Assembly: GCA_934725855.1 (NCBI GenBank)
Contig: CAKVCL010000004.1
Location: 1-64,000 of the forward strand
Reading direction: 5' to 3'
DNA length: 64,000 bases
DNA from: an uncultured Cellulosilyticum sp.
GTDB taxonomy: Bacteria > Bacillota > Clostridia > Lachnospirales > Cellulosilyticaceae
Part shown: positions 10,210 to 19,071 of the stretch, piece after piece
Layout: every line of letters begins with the position of its first letter
Numbering within the stretch: position 1 is the stretch's first letter
Translations under genes and position numbers: made by a program
The notes under the pieces: model-generated
Database searches by the model: none
What the model was told of the DNA's origin: nothing
The model's input: only the letters and a program-made list of their open reading frames with translations

Positions 10210-10342
10210 TTAAATCTGATAAATTTCACTTGCATTTAATAATTTCATCCGATGAGATTTTAATGATTCAAATTCACCTTTCGCTTTGTAACTAACGCTT
10301 TTCCTCTATTCCAAGTGTTTCTTCTTTTTGCCAATACTTCAC
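10210..10342 (-). pseudogene. possible frameshifted remnant of a small gene
   Basis: On the minus strand GTG (10342-10340) is preceded by a GGGAG-like SD and opens a 16-codon frame ending at TAG 10292. A second frame continues at once and reads about 30 codons (SYKAKGEFESLKSHRMKLLN...) to a stop at 10210. The join would need one frameshift near 10300. It lies between the SppA terminator and a strong inverted repeat, as a small gene would. I do not recognise the product; chance is possible. Confidence 0.25.
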
Positions 10343-10420
10343 ACCATTTTCTCCCTACTCCTAGAAATAAATTGTATATTTACACTGAAAACTCTATCAT
10401 TCACAACTTTTTATTGTAAG

Positions 10421-10452
10421 AAAAAAGGGAATGCTAGCTTGACTACATTCCC
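10421..10452 (-). terminator. sppA terminator
   Basis: GGGAATG (10427-10433) pairs with CATTCCC (10446-10452). On the minus strand six T follow (10421-10426). It lies 50 bp past the sppA stop. Confidence 0.85.
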
Positions 10453-10501
10453 TTCCTTTATTCATTTTTATAGTTGAAGTTTCTATCACTACGTCAACTC
10501 A

Positions 10502-11527
10502 CTAATTTCCCATATAGTACATTAATTTAGGTGATTGATGTGCTTCAATGTATTGTTTAATAGCCAGTAAACTACTTGCTTTGGTGCCATCAAGGCTAGT
10601 TGATGCACTCATTAATTCTTCCCAAACACTCTTTGGTGGCTCTGGGGTATAGATTGTACAATCTTGTAACTCATAAGTTTCTACAAAGTCTTGCATCGCT
10701 TCATCATAAGTACCAATTTCATCAATAATCCCCACTTCTTTAGCTTGTTTTGGAGAGTAAACACGACCATCGGCAATCTTACGTACTTCGGCTTCATCTA
10801 GCCCTCTATTTTCAGCTACAATACTTACAAATATATCATAAGACTCATCTACAAGGGATTGTAAAATCTGTCTTTGTTCCTCTGTTAATGGGTTTCCCAT
10901 TGCTTTATTAGGCCCTGATGTAATATTATCTTCTTTAATGCCAATGAGTTCTTGTAAGCCAGTTGTATCCATCGTTGACATGATGACGCCAATAGAGCCA
11001 GTCATAGACATACGGTTCGCATAAATCTTATCTGCTGCCATTGAAACATAGAGTCCACCTGAAGCAGCTGTCCCTGCCATATATGCATAAATAGGTCTTC
11101 CTGTTTCCTCATTATACTCTTTTAGTTTTAAATAAAGCTCATCTGATTCATAGACCCCACCTCCAGGTGAATCGATATAAAGAAAAATACCTTTATTATA
11201 ATCATCATCTATCAGGTTATCAATCTCATCAAGTGTCCATTGATGATTATAAGTGGCGCTGTCACTTGAAATCGTTCCTTTTACATAAAGGACATTAATG
11301 GTATTTCCTAAAGCTACTCTTTCATTATATGTAACATTATTATCTGTAAATCCTTTAAATAGATTGCCAAATAACTGTCCAAAGAATATCCCCCAAAAGC
11401 CTAAAAACATGATTGTTCCACAAATAACGCATACTGCCACAAGTCCTGCGCTCATTGGTTTTCTAGGCTGACTTTTTTGCTCCTGAGGTAATTTTTTCTC
11501 CTCAAAATTTTGATTTTCTTCTTGCAT
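10502..11527 (-). CDS. sppA: signal peptide peptidase SppA-type membrane serine protease
   Basis: A 341-residue S49-family peptidase. One N-terminal TM segment (about 27-55) anchors it, with the protease domain outside. The catalytic dyad fits Ser156 in TAASGGLYVS and Lys208 in SGPNKAMG. Their spacing of 52 residues equals that of Bacillus SppA. The family cleaves leftover signal peptides in the membrane. I start at ATG 11527, with GAGGA upstream; an earlier GTG (11542) overlaps the SD. Its length suits the short Gram-positive form rather than the double-length E. coli form. It has its own terminator and sits just downstream of the fumarase genes. Confidence 0.93.
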   Translation of the reverse strand: MQEENQNFEEKKLPQEQKSQPRKPMSAGLVAVCVICGTIMFLGFWGIFFGQLFGNLFKGFTDNNVTYNERVALGNTINVLYVKGTISSDSATYNHQWTLDEIDNLIDDDYNKGIFLYIDSPGGGVYESDELYLKLKEYNEETGRPIYAYMAGTAASGGLYVSMAADKIYANRMSMTGSIGVIMSTMDTTGLQELIGIKEDNITSGPNKAMGNPLTEEQRQILQSLVDESYDIFVSIVAENRGLDEAEVRKIADGRVYSPKQAKEVGIIDEIGTYDEAMQDFVETYELQDCTIYTPEPPKSVWEELMSASTSLDGTKASSLLAIKQYIEAHQSPKLMYYMGN

Positions 11528-11564
11528 TGTGCACTTCCTCACTTTAACCTATTGGCTTTATTTT

Positions 11565-12116
11565 TTAATTCTCCTCGTAAGCTGCTTTCCCTGTTTCATA
11601 AAGGTTATTGCCTTTACTATCGATAGTAACGATAGCTGGGAAATCTTCCACATCTAGTTCATAAATTGCTTCTGCTCCTAAATCCTCATACGCTATACAG
11701 GTGGCTTTTTTTATGCATTTTGCAAGTAACGCACCTGCTCCCCCGATAGCTGTTAGATAGACTGCGCCTTCTTTCTTCATCGCTTCAATAACTGCCTCAT
11801 TACGAAGCCCTTTTCCAATCATAACGGTTTGCCCATAAGCCATCATTTTAGGCGCATAAGCATCCATTCTGCCACTCGTTGTAGGCCCGCAGCTTCCAAT
11901 CACTTCACCCGGTTTAGCAGGCGCTGGTCCTGCATAGTAAATGGCTACATTCTCAATTGGCATTGGAAAATCTATGCCTGCTTCTTTATTTTCAAGCATA
12001 CGCTTATGTGCTGCATCTCTAGAAGTATACATTCTTCCACTTAGTAATACTTTTTCTCCTGCTACTAACTGCCTAGCTTGTTCTCTATTAATTGGTAATT
12101 GAATCTGTTTACTCAT
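11565..12116 (-). CDS. fumB: class I fumarate hydratase, beta subunit
   Basis: 183 residues, matching the C-terminal domain of iron-sulfur class I fumarases as a separate subunit. The diagnostic GPTTSGRMDAY lies near residues 77-87, with GKGLRNEAV and AIGGAGALL further on. It partners the alpha subunit encoded 12 bp upstream, hydrating fumarate to malate in the cytoplasm. The SD GGAGGG is well placed. Class I enzymes are oxygen-sensitive and typical of anaerobes. Related L-tartrate dehydratases share the fold, but the gene pair is typical for fumarase. Confidence 0.92.
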   Translation of the reverse strand: MSKQIQLPINREQARQLVAGEKVLLSGRMYTSRDAAHKRMLENKEAGIDFPMPIENVAIYYAGPAPAKPGEVIGSCGPTTSGRMDAYAPKMMAYGQTVMIGKGLRNEAVIEAMKKEGAVYLTAIGGAGALLAKCIKKATCIAYEDLGAEAIYELDVEDFPAIVTIDSKGNNLYETGKAAYEEN

Positions 12117-12128
12117 TGACTAACCCTC

Positions 12129-12971
12129 CTATAATCTAACACTCTTATGTCTATTCACATGACACCCTATATTAATAGCAAGTGGCATAGAGGCAATATG
12201 GCAGGGATAGTCTTCAATATGCACAGCAAGAGCGGTTACTTTTCCTCCTAAGCCTTGTGGTCCAATGCCTGTTTTATTAATCATTTCATATAATTCTTCT
12301 TCTAGTTTATGCATTCTTTCATCTGGATTATGACTTCCTACTTCTCTTGTTAATGCCTTTTTTGCAAGTAGCGTAGACATCTCAAAATTACCACCCAGTC
12401 CAATTCCTACCACCATAGGTAAGCAAGCATTAGGTCCTGCAAGATGAACAGTTTCCATGACTGCGTCTTTCACCCCTTGGATACCTTGAGAAGGCTTGAG
12501 CATATAAATACGGCTCATATTCTCACTGCCGCCTCCTTTAGGACAAACCATAATCTCCAAATTTTCTCCTTCAACGATTTCATAATGGATCACGGCAGGG
12601 GTATTATCTCCTGTATTTTTACGATAAAGCGGATTTTCAACAATGGATTTTCTTAGATACCCCTCTGTATAACCTTGTCGTACACCCTCGTTAATAGCTT
12701 CTTTTAATAAGCCACCTTCGATATGTACCTCTTGCCCTAATTTCACAAAAACGACTGCTGTACCAGTGTCTTGGCAAATAGGCATTTGTTCATCATGAGC
12801 AAGATTCGCATTATGACATATATCTTCTAAAATCGCTTCTCCTACTGGACTTACTTCTCTTTTTTTCCCTTCTTCCAAGGCATCAAAAATGTCTTTTGGC
12901 AAATCATAATTTGCCTCCATACAAAGCTTTTTAACCGCACTAATGATTTGGGTTACTGGTATGTTCTTCAT
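12129..12971 (-). CDS. fumA: class I fumarate hydratase, alpha subunit
   Basis: 280 residues carrying the [4Fe-4S]-binding half of class I fumarase. The ligand Cys is expected at C66 (PICQDTG), with others in MVCPKGGGSEN and GPNACLPM. The start codon lies inside the 3' end of the upstream permease gene (32-bp overlap) with GGGAG 8 nt upstream, so translation is likely coupled. It acts with the beta subunit immediately downstream. Length and motifs are normal for the two-subunit form. Tartrate dehydratase is the alternative. Confidence 0.93.
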   Translation of the reverse strand: MKNIPVTQIISAVKKLCMEANYDLPKDIFDALEEGKKREVSPVGEAILEDICHNANLAHDEQMPICQDTGTAVVFVKLGQEVHIEGGLLKEAINEGVRQGYTEGYLRKSIVENPLYRKNTGDNTPAVIHYEIVEGENLEIMVCPKGGGSENMSRIYMLKPSQGIQGVKDAVMETVHLAGPNACLPMVVGIGLGGNFEMSTLLAKKALTREVGSHNPDERMHKLEEELYEMINKTGIGPQGLGGKVTALAVHIEDYPCHIASMPLAINIGCHVNRHKSVRL

Positions 12972-14079
12972 TATAATCTCCCTTATACTCTGATTTCTTA
13001 ACGGGTTTAAAGTTTGGTATCGCTCCTACATTTTGAAGCATTTGCAAAATAACCACTAAAGCTGGTCCTACTATAAGTCCTAAGAAACCTATGGTTTTAT
13101 ATCCAATGTATACTGCCATTATGGTAACAAGTGCATAAACACCTATTTGAGAGGATAAAATTCGTGGCTCCATAACTTGTCTTGTCACAAATATCACAGC
13201 ATATATGCCTAATAATCCTATTCCTAATGAGTAATGACCAATCAGCATATTGTAAAGTGCCCATGGAATTAAGACGGTTCCACTTCCAAAAACAGGCAAA
13301 GCATCTACAATAGCAATAATGACACTAAGTAATAACGCATATTCCACATTAAATATGAATAGTCCTATTAAACAAACGGTAAAGGTAATACTCATCAAAA
13401 TCAGTTGTGTACGAACATATCCTCCTATGGCATCAATCACACCACGTTGCATAATAACAATCTTATCTACTATAGTATCAGAAAATTGTGCTTTTACAAA
13501 GTCCTTAATCGAATAATAATCCTTTGTCATAAAAAATGTGGCAAGCAGCATCATCACAATAAAAATAATGACATCAGGCACTTTTGAAATGCCACCATAA
13601 ATGGTAGGAATAGCAGAAGATAAAGTACTTCCTAAGCTCTCCATTACCTGTTCTATGATGCCATCAATATTGGTTATACTTTCTGAACCTGGTAGCATCT
13701 GCAATTTCTTAGCCCATACTTCACTAATTGTTTCAAACTGATAAATCAGCTCCGCACTCATCTGAGGAAACATATCCTTAAAATTAATGATTTGCTCCCA
13801 TAGCTTTCGCATAATCAATAAAATAAGTGACAAAATGCCACTTAATATAAAGAGCATACTGAATATGGTTCCAATCCCTCTTGGAATCTTAATTTTCTTA
13901 TTTGCCCAAGTCACAATTGGATTGAGCATCATGGCAAAAATCCAGGCTAAAATAAAGGGTGCAAATAACCTAATAATACGAAATCTCACCACCATATACA
14001 AAACGAATAGTACCACTAAAATCATTAAAATCTTCTTTCCAATCTTTTCATACCAGTGTTCCCATTTGCTATTCATCAT
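12940..14079 (-). CDS. AI-2E family (YtvI/PerM-like) membrane permease
   Basis: 379 residues with about eight membrane segments in the usual AI-2E pattern: a N-terminal pair, a long soluble stretch around 90-165, and a C-terminal block with DALPVFGSGTVLIPW and GLIVGPALVVILQML. Members export small solutes or act as Na+/H+ antiporters in some bacteria; the substrate here is unknown. The SD GAGGAGG precedes ATG. The C-terminus is short and polar. It is the first gene of a likely operon with fumA and fumB, though a functional link is not obvious. Confidence 0.85.
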   Translation of the reverse strand: MMNSKWEHWYEKIGKKILMILVVLFVLYMVVRFRIIRLFAPFILAWIFAMMLNPIVTWANKKIKIPRGIGTIFSMLFILSGILSLILLIMRKLWEQIINFKDMFPQMSAELIYQFETISEVWAKKLQMLPGSESITNIDGIIEQVMESLGSTLSSAIPTIYGGISKVPDVIIFIVMMLLATFFMTKDYYSIKDFVKAQFSDTIVDKIVIMQRGVIDAIGGYVRTQLILMSITFTVCLIGLFIFNVEYALLLSVIIAIVDALPVFGSGTVLIPWALYNMLIGHYSLGIGLLGIYAVIFVTRQVMEPRILSSQIGVYALVTIMAVYIGYKTIGFLGLIVGPALVVILQMLQNVGAIPNFKPVKKSEYKGDYNEEHTSNPNH

Positions 14080-14206
14080 AAAATCCTCCTCACAAATATT
14101 CTAATGAAAAGCTGTTAATCCGTTTTAGCTGAATGCATTATACTGTTAAAATATGTATATATCATAAATGTTATTTACTAATCTCTTACATTTTTTATCC
14201 CAACGC

Positions 14207-14236
14207 AAAAGGGACTACTCATCTCTAAGTAGTCCC
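14207..14236 (-). terminator. terminator-like hairpin downstream of the DUF1540 gene
   Basis: GGGACTACT (14211-14219) pairs with AGTAGTCCC (14228-14236), followed on the minus strand by TTTT. Confidence 0.6.
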
Positions 14237-14288
14237 TCACCCTATTTACTCTATACTTTACACCATACCATACGTACTCTTAAATGAG

Positions 14289-14331
14289 CTAGAGTGTATT
14301 GATTTATACCCTAAACAGAAATACACTCTAG
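14289..14331. terminator. 12-bp inverted repeat, possible terminator
   Basis: CTAGAGTGTATT (14289-14300) and AATACACTCTAG (14320-14331) are perfect complements with a 19-nt loop. They lie in the 313-bp gap between the DUF1540 gene and the permease. Nothing else is evident in that gap besides this and the hairpin at 14207-14236. Confidence 0.5.
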
Positions 14332-14392
14332 TACATTTTTACACAAAATGTAAATTTTTTCAATACCCATTATGAACTTTTTGTAAATCATC

Positions 14393-14716
14393 CTAATGAT
14401 TTCTCTCAAAAGATTCACATTCTGTTTCTGTATACACATCTGCCCTTTCTGAACAACCCACTTTAATACTATCTAATTTACAATGGTCGTTTTCATAATA
14501 TTTGCAAGTATCTACACGACACATAATTGCTTCTACGGTTTCACGACTATTTGTATACTGAGCCAAATTAGTATAACTAGCAGAATTTAAGAACGTTCCA
14601 CAGCAAGTTTCCTTGCACTCCTTGGCGCCTTTTCCACCTACTTGAATGGTATGAGCATTACATTCATTATTTCTATTATATGAACAATTCACTACGCTAC
14701 ATTGAATATTGTGCAT
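14393..14716 (-). CDS. DUF1540 protein with two Cys-rich repeats
   Basis: 107 residues with two copies of the DUF1540 pattern C-x4-C-x6-7-C-x-A/L-x3-I-x-VG...C (about 6-42 and 65-103). These are likely small metal-binding domains common in clostridia. I start at ATG 14716 because GGAGG lies 8 nt upstream; the earlier ATG (14731) contains that SD in its own codons. It follows the rubrerythrin gene directly and is probably cotranscribed, consistent with a redox or metal role, but no function is established. Confidence 0.85.
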   Translation of the reverse strand: MHNIQCSVVNCSYNRNNECNAHTIQVGGKGAKECKETCCGTFLNSASYTNLAQYTNSRETVEAIMCRVDTCKYYENDHCKLDSIKVGCSERADVYTETECESFERNH

Positions 14717-14730
14717 TACATTTACCTCCA

Positions 14731-15273
14731 TTAACTAAAGTATCTATCTAATAACCCTTTAAAGGCACAACCATGTCTTGCTTCATCTTTAGCCATTTCA
14801 TGAATGGTATCATGAACTGCATCTAGATTTTGCTCTTTTGCAAGCGTTGCGAGCTTCTTCTTGCCTTGACAAGCACCATATTCTGCATCTACTCTAAGCT
14901 GTAAATTTTCTTTGGTTGAAGAACGTACCACTTCACCTAAAAGCTCCGCATATCTTGAAGCATGGTCTGCTTCTTCATAGGCAATACGTTTATAGGCCTC
15001 TGCCACCTCTGGATAACCTTCCCTGTCTGCTTGTCTGCCCATCGCAATGTACATGCCTACTTCTGTACATTCCCCTAGGAAACCTGCTCGAAGTTCTTCA
15101 ATAATTTCAGGAGCTACCCCTTGAGCTGAACCAATTCTATGTTCATCTGCCCACTGAAGTGCACCTTTTTGCTCCTCAAATTTATCAGCCCCTGCATTAC
15201 AAATTGGACATTTTTCTGGTGGGCACTCCCCTTCATAGATATAGCCACATACCGTACAAATATATTTCTTCAT
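14731..15273 (-). CDS. rubredoxin-rubrerythrin (reverse rubrerythrin-like) protein
   Basis: 180 residues. An N-terminal rubredoxin domain has C6-x2-C9G and C22P-x-C25. A ferritin-like four-helix diiron domain follows, with [26 protein letters not shown] and KDEARHG. The rubredoxin-first order is that of reverse rubrerythrins, which reduce hydrogen peroxide (and oxygen) with NAD(P)H-derived electrons in anaerobes. I start at ATG 15273, spaced correctly from GAAGGG; the ATG nine bases earlier abuts the SD. It is probably the first gene of an operon with DUF1540. Confidence 0.93.
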   Translation of the reverse strand: MKKYICTVCGYIYEGECPPEKCPICNAGADKFEEQKGALQWADEHRIGSAQGVAPEIIEELRAGFLGECTEVGMYIAMGRQADREGYPEVAEAYKRIAYEEADHASRYAELLGEVVRSSTKENLQLRVDAEYGACQGKKKLATLAKEQNLDAVHDTIHEMAKDEARHGCAFKGLLDRYFS

Positions 15274-15402
15274 AACTTGCATCCCTTCTATAAGCTTAAT
15301 ATCTTTTTTTGCATCTTATAGTATTATCTGCATAGGCTTTTGGGTTTATTCACTTTACTCAGCATTTCTAGATGATTACTTAAAATTACTTAAACGACTT
15401 GT

Positions 15403-17553
15403 TTATAAACCTCCTTCATGATATTTATGCGTAAATCCTGCTATTGCTTTATTAATATACTTTTTAAAGATAAGAGAAAATACGAGAGCGATTGCAATAA
15501 ATATGCCAAGGGCTGTAATATCCTTCCATAGAACGCTTTGCACGACCCCACCAATGCTTTCTCTTAAGAAAGAAATGGCATAGGTAAAAGGTAAATAAGG
15601 ATTAACAGAAATAAAGAAATTTGAAGTAAGCTGCACAGGGAATGTTCCACCTGAACCTGCCACTTGAATAATCATCAATATAATCGCCACTACTTTTCCC
15701 ACGTTTCCAAATACAGAAACCAGTGAATACACTACAAATGTAAAACATAGGGCTATATATAACATGCCTAGTATAAATAGCATTGGATTTTGACAATAAA
15801 TCTTGAGTAAATACAAATCCCCTAGTGCAATCACTAAGCCTTGTACTAAAGTAATCGTTAAATAGGTCATAAGTTTTCCAAAGTAAACTTCATGGCTTTT
15901 ATATTCCCCTTCTACTTCCACTGAAATCATAGAAACCAATATCGTTAAACCGACCCAAGCCGCTAGTGCGCTATAAAATGGGGCCATTTGACTACCATAG
16001 TTGCCCATAGGGAAGATAGTTTCTTCCACAATATTCGTTGCATTTGCTAAAAATTCAGTTCTTGTTTCTACATTATCTTTGAGTAAAGATAATAAATCCT
16101 TGAGTCTTGCATCCTTATTTACTTTACTAATTTTATCTGTAAGCTCTATCACTTTTTCTTCTAATTGAGGCATGGCTTCTTTAATTTCAGTTAGTGCATT
16201 ATTGCCTTTGCCTAAAATATCTTGGGCCTTCAGCATAAGATCTAATACTTCAGGTAAAGCATTTTGAACATCCGTAATGGCAGTATCTGTGTCACCTAGT
16301 GCAATATCTATTTTTCCAAAAATACTATTGATCGCGCCAAGAATCTCTGTATCAAAATTGTCATATAATCCTGAAGCGATCCCTTGAACATCTTCTAAAA
16401 CCCCTTTAATCTGAGTAAGTGTTTCTGTATTAGGTGTTTCCCCATTTTGTAATTTTTCTTTTAATGTAACTAACAGCTCTTTGACCGTTTGTGCTTTTGT
16501 TTGAACGGCTTCAAGCTTAGTAATCGCCGCATCTAGTCTGCTACTTTCAACAATTTTGTCTATTCCTGTTAGGACTTTGAGTATGGCACTTGTTATTTTT
16601 TCAAGTGCATCTACTTTAGGATAGATATTGTCTATCACTTCAGGTGCTTTCTCACTTCCAGAAGCTATTAAATCCTCTAGTCCTTCTACGGTAGAATAAA
16701 TCTCACTACTAATGTCTCTAACCAGTCCTAAATCCTTTTTTATAGTAGGTGCAATCGTACTCGTGCCTACTTCCAGCGTGTTCACAAACTCTTGAATACT
16801 TGAAACAACATCCTTTGCTCCAATTAAAAGCTTCTCCATTTGAGGCATATAGTCTATCATATCGTTTAAAAATGTACTAAACTTCTGCATGCCATCTTGG
16901 GTGGTGTTTAATAAATTATTAACCTCTGTAAACTTTCCTTGTATGGCTACAAGGGCATCTTCTACTCTCATTAGTCTTGGTAAATATACATCTTCTACTT
17001 CAATCCCTAATTCTTTTGCCTTGCCTAATACGATATTACTGACTGTAGAAACCACTTCCTCCCCAATTGTCGATTGAATTCCTGTGGCACCTTTTATCGT
17101 AATCTTTGGCGCAATCGCATTGATTTTTTCATTTACAATATACTTAATCTCTGGCTTTTCTATAGACTCAGTCACCACAGAAGTTAATTTAGTTGAGAAA
17201 TCAGCTGGAATAATAATGACTGCATATATTTCTCCTTCTTCTAGTGCCTTCATGGCTTTCTTTTCATTCCAAAATTGCCAGCCTAGTAATGTATTTTCTT
17301 TAAGTCCTTCTACAACCTCATTGCCTACATTAATCTCCTTATCATTTAAGGTAGTTCCTGTATCGTTATTAACCACTGCAACCTTAATTCTACTTGTAGC
17401 CTCTGATGAATAAGGGTCCCACGAAGCCCTAATATTAATCCAGGCATATAATGACGGTAAAATACATAACGCAATCACTGTAATCAGCACTGCATAATTT
17501 GTAAAAATTGCTTTTAAATCTCTCTTATAAATATTAAAAGATTGCCTAACCAT
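15403..17553 (-). CDS. YhgE/Pip family membrane protein
   Basis: 716 residues. One TM lies near the N-terminus (about 20-40). A long extracytoplasmic region of about 480 residues is rich in coiled-coil-like heptads, and five or six TM segments follow from about 530 to the end in the ABC-2-like arrangement. This is the YhgE/Pip topology (phage-infection protein and ESX-like secretion-associated members). The N-terminal FNIYKRDLKAIFTNYAVLI is typical. ATG follows GGAGAAGG. It stands alone. The role is uncertain: cell-surface export or a phage receptor is known for relatives. Confidence 0.85.
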   Translation of the reverse strand: MVRQSFNIYKRDLKAIFTNYAVLITVIALCILPSLYAWINIRASWDPYSSEATSRIKVAVVNNDTGTTLNDKEINVGNEVVEGLKENTLLGWQFWNEKKAMKALEEGEIYAVIIIPADFSTKLTSVVTESIEKPEIKYIVNEKINAIAPKITIKGATGIQSTIGEEVVSTVSNIVLGKAKELGIEVEDVYLPRLMRVEDALVAIQGKFTEVNNLLNTTQDGMQKFSTFLNDMIDYMPQMEKLLIGAKDVVSSIQEFVNTLEVGTSTIAPTIKKDLGLVRDISSEIYSTVEGLEDLIASGSEKAPEVIDNIYPKVDALEKITSAILKVLTGIDKIVESSRLDAAITKLEAVQTKAQTVKELLVTLKEKLQNGETPNTETLTQIKGVLEDVQGIASGLYDNFDTEILGAINSIFGKIDIALGDTDTAITDVQNALPEVLDLMLKAQDILGKGNNALTEIKEAMPQLEEKVIELTDKISKVNKDARLKDLLSLLKDNVETRTEFLANATNIVEETIFPMGNYGSQMAPFYSALAAWVGLTILVSMISVEVEGEYKSHEVYFGKLMTYLTITLVQGLVIALGDLYLLKIYCQNPMLFILGMLYIALCFTFVVYSLVSVFGNVGKVVAIILMIIQVAGSGGTFPVQLTSNFFISVNPYLPFTYAISFLRESIGGVVQSVLWKDITALGIFIAIALVFSLIFKKYINKAIAGFTHKYHEGGL

Positions 17554-17635
17554 CTTTCCTTCTCCTTTTGCTTATATTTAGGTGGCTTTATAGCTTAGTG
17601 TATCCGTATGTCTATAAATTATTGGCAATAAAACG

Positions 17636-17665
17636 AAAAAAGCCTTTATACAATGATAAAGACTT
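17636..17665 (-). terminator. minus-strand terminator upstream of YhgE
   Basis: AAGCCTTTAT (17640-17649) pairs with ATAAAGACTT (17656-17665, one G-U). On the minus strand six T follow. It backs up the stronger terminator at 17723-17755. Confidence 0.6.
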
Positions 17666-17722
17666 CCTCTTAGGCAAATATAAGTATGTATTCATTTTAA
17701 GAATTGCCACCTATTTTTAAAC

Positions 17723-17755
17723 AAAAAAAATACACCATATGGGGGATATGGTGTA
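17723..17755 (-). terminator. perfect intrinsic terminator of the candidate ncRNA
   Basis: TACACCATAT (17731-17740) and ATATGGTGTA (17746-17755) form a 10-bp stem with a 5-nt loop. On the minus strand eight T follow (17723-17730). Confidence 0.9.
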
Positions 17756-17911
17756 AAAAATAGAGTTTTGTAAGGGTTTGCTATCAGAAGTTATGCTACT
17801 TTATATGTGTTTAGGGGAGTTTCGAGTTTAGGGGAATAAAGTAACATAACCTCCTATGTAATCGGTATCTTGCGATACACCAATTTTATCAATTGTCGAT
17901 TACCATTCCGT
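17723..17911 (-). ncRNA. candidate free-standing structured RNA, about 190 nt
   Basis: The minus strand has TATAAT at 17918-17923, so a start near 17911, and a perfect terminator ends at 17723. Between them is dense potential structure. A 7-bp outer stem (17897-17903 with 17858-17864) encloses two hairpins, CAATT/AATTG (17881-17895) and a 5-bp stem capped by a GCAA tetraloop (17865-17878). A 15-bp stem with one G-U (17836-17850 with 17790-17804) follows. Its loop holds two copies of TTTAGGGGA (plus-strand sense), and an AGGAGG just before it could pair with the C-rich copies. Only an 18-codon frame with a badly spaced SD is present. It resembles a stand-alone Firmicute ncRNA (raiA or 6S size), but I cannot assign a family. 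Confidence 0.55.
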
Positions 17912-18042
17912 TCGTATATTATAGTAACACGCATTATTTTCTATTTTACTGCTAGTTTGTAAACAGTCTTTTAATAAAACCATACTTTATGAATATTTTT
18001 TTACTTAAAATTTAAAAGCTTTGTTATAACTTATACTTCATG

Positions 18043-18942
18043 CTAAATGCCTAATTGATTTTTAGAAGGTATTCTCATTTTAATTCCTTTAGGCACTATA
18101 TTCATCTTTACTTTATGTGCCTTAACAATCTCTCCATCAATGTTTAACTTGCACCCATCTATTGCTTCAACTTCTATTTCTTTTGCCTTATAGAGTTCAA
18201 CCTCTGGTGCCTTAATGTGCTCTGCCTTAAATACTTTAGGTAACACTTTAATAATCTTTCTTAATCTCGTTTCTCTTACTAAGCATACTTCAAGTAACTC
18301 GTCATTGATTTTTGCTGTAGGCACCATTGGAATACCTCCACCATAAAAGGAGCCATTTGCTACAGCCAAAAGTAAAATCGGTTCATCACATATTTCTTTT
18401 CCATCCATAATCACTCTTACCCTAGTGCCTTTTGGCCCAAAGACTGTTTTAAACAAACTGATTACATAAGCCATATCTTTTTTAATAAATTTTATTTTTT
18501 TATATCGGTTGGCATTATAAACCACTTCTGCATCTAAACCTACAGAAGATATATTTAAAAAGTATTTTTTCCCTATTTTAACTAAATCAATCGCTTCATC
18601 TTTTCCTTCTAATAAATCACTTAACAGCTCTTCAATCGTATATTTTCCATATAGACTCCTTACAAAGTCATTTCCACTGCCTGTAGGTAAAATAGCCAAG
18701 CTACTGCTCGTTCCTGCCATTCCATTCACGACCTCATTCACAGTACCGTCCCCACCTACTGCAAATACTAGATAATCTTCTTCGGATGTATAACGCTTTA
18801 CAATTTCAGCAGCTTCTCCTTTAGCTTTTGTCGTTTCAATAATATAAGGCATTTTGCCCTCAATAATAGGTTCAAAACTTCTTATAATTTGCTCACTTTT
18901 TCCTTTTCCTGCTACTGGATTAATAATAAATAGTGCCTTCAT
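18043..18942 (-). CDS. diacylglycerol/lipid kinase (DagK/YegS family)
   Basis: 299 residues with the catalytic-domain motif VGGDGTVNE (GGDGT at 63-67), a N-terminal nucleotide-binding NPVAGKGK, and a GSGNDFVRSL segment. These define the DAGK/YegS lipid kinase family, which phosphorylates diacylglycerol or related lipids at the membrane using ATP. I start at ATG 18942, 5 nt behind GGGGG; the earlier ATG (18954) overlaps that SD. Length is normal. It is monocistronic; the long region behind it contains the candidate ncRNA. Confidence 0.9.
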   Translation of the reverse strand: MKALFIINPVAGKGKSEQIIRSFEPIIEGKMPYIIETTKAKGEAAEIVKRYTSEEDYLVFAVGGDGTVNEVVNGMAGTSSSLAILPTGSGNDFVRSLYGKYTIEELLSDLLEGKDEAIDLVKIGKKYFLNISSVGLDAEVVYNANRYKKIKFIKKDMAYVISLFKTVFGPKGTRVRVIMDGKEICDEPILLLAVANGSFYGGGIPMVPTAKINDELLEVCLVRETRLRKIIKVLPKVFKAEHIKAPEVELYKAKEIEVEAIDGCKLNIDGEIVKAHKVKMNIVPKGIKMRIPSKNQLGI

Positions 18943-19071
18943 ATCGTCCCCCATAAAAATTTATAGTTCCATTATAATTCTAAATATTTATTCCTTACAA
19001 GCTATTTATAAATTTCACATCTATAACGCTTAGCACTTCATTAAATTTGATGATGTAAAATCACACTATCC

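Noticed and set aside
17579..17713. TAGGTGGC/GCCACCTA long-range pairing near 17.6-17.7 kb
   Set aside because: Only 8 bp with a loop of about 120 nt that spans two independent terminators; probably chance.
17790..17850. 18-codon ORF starting at an ATG right behind AGGAGG in the candidate ncRNA
   Set aside because: SD-to-ATG gap is only about 2 nt and the sequence doubles as one arm of a 15-bp stem; RNA structure explains it better.
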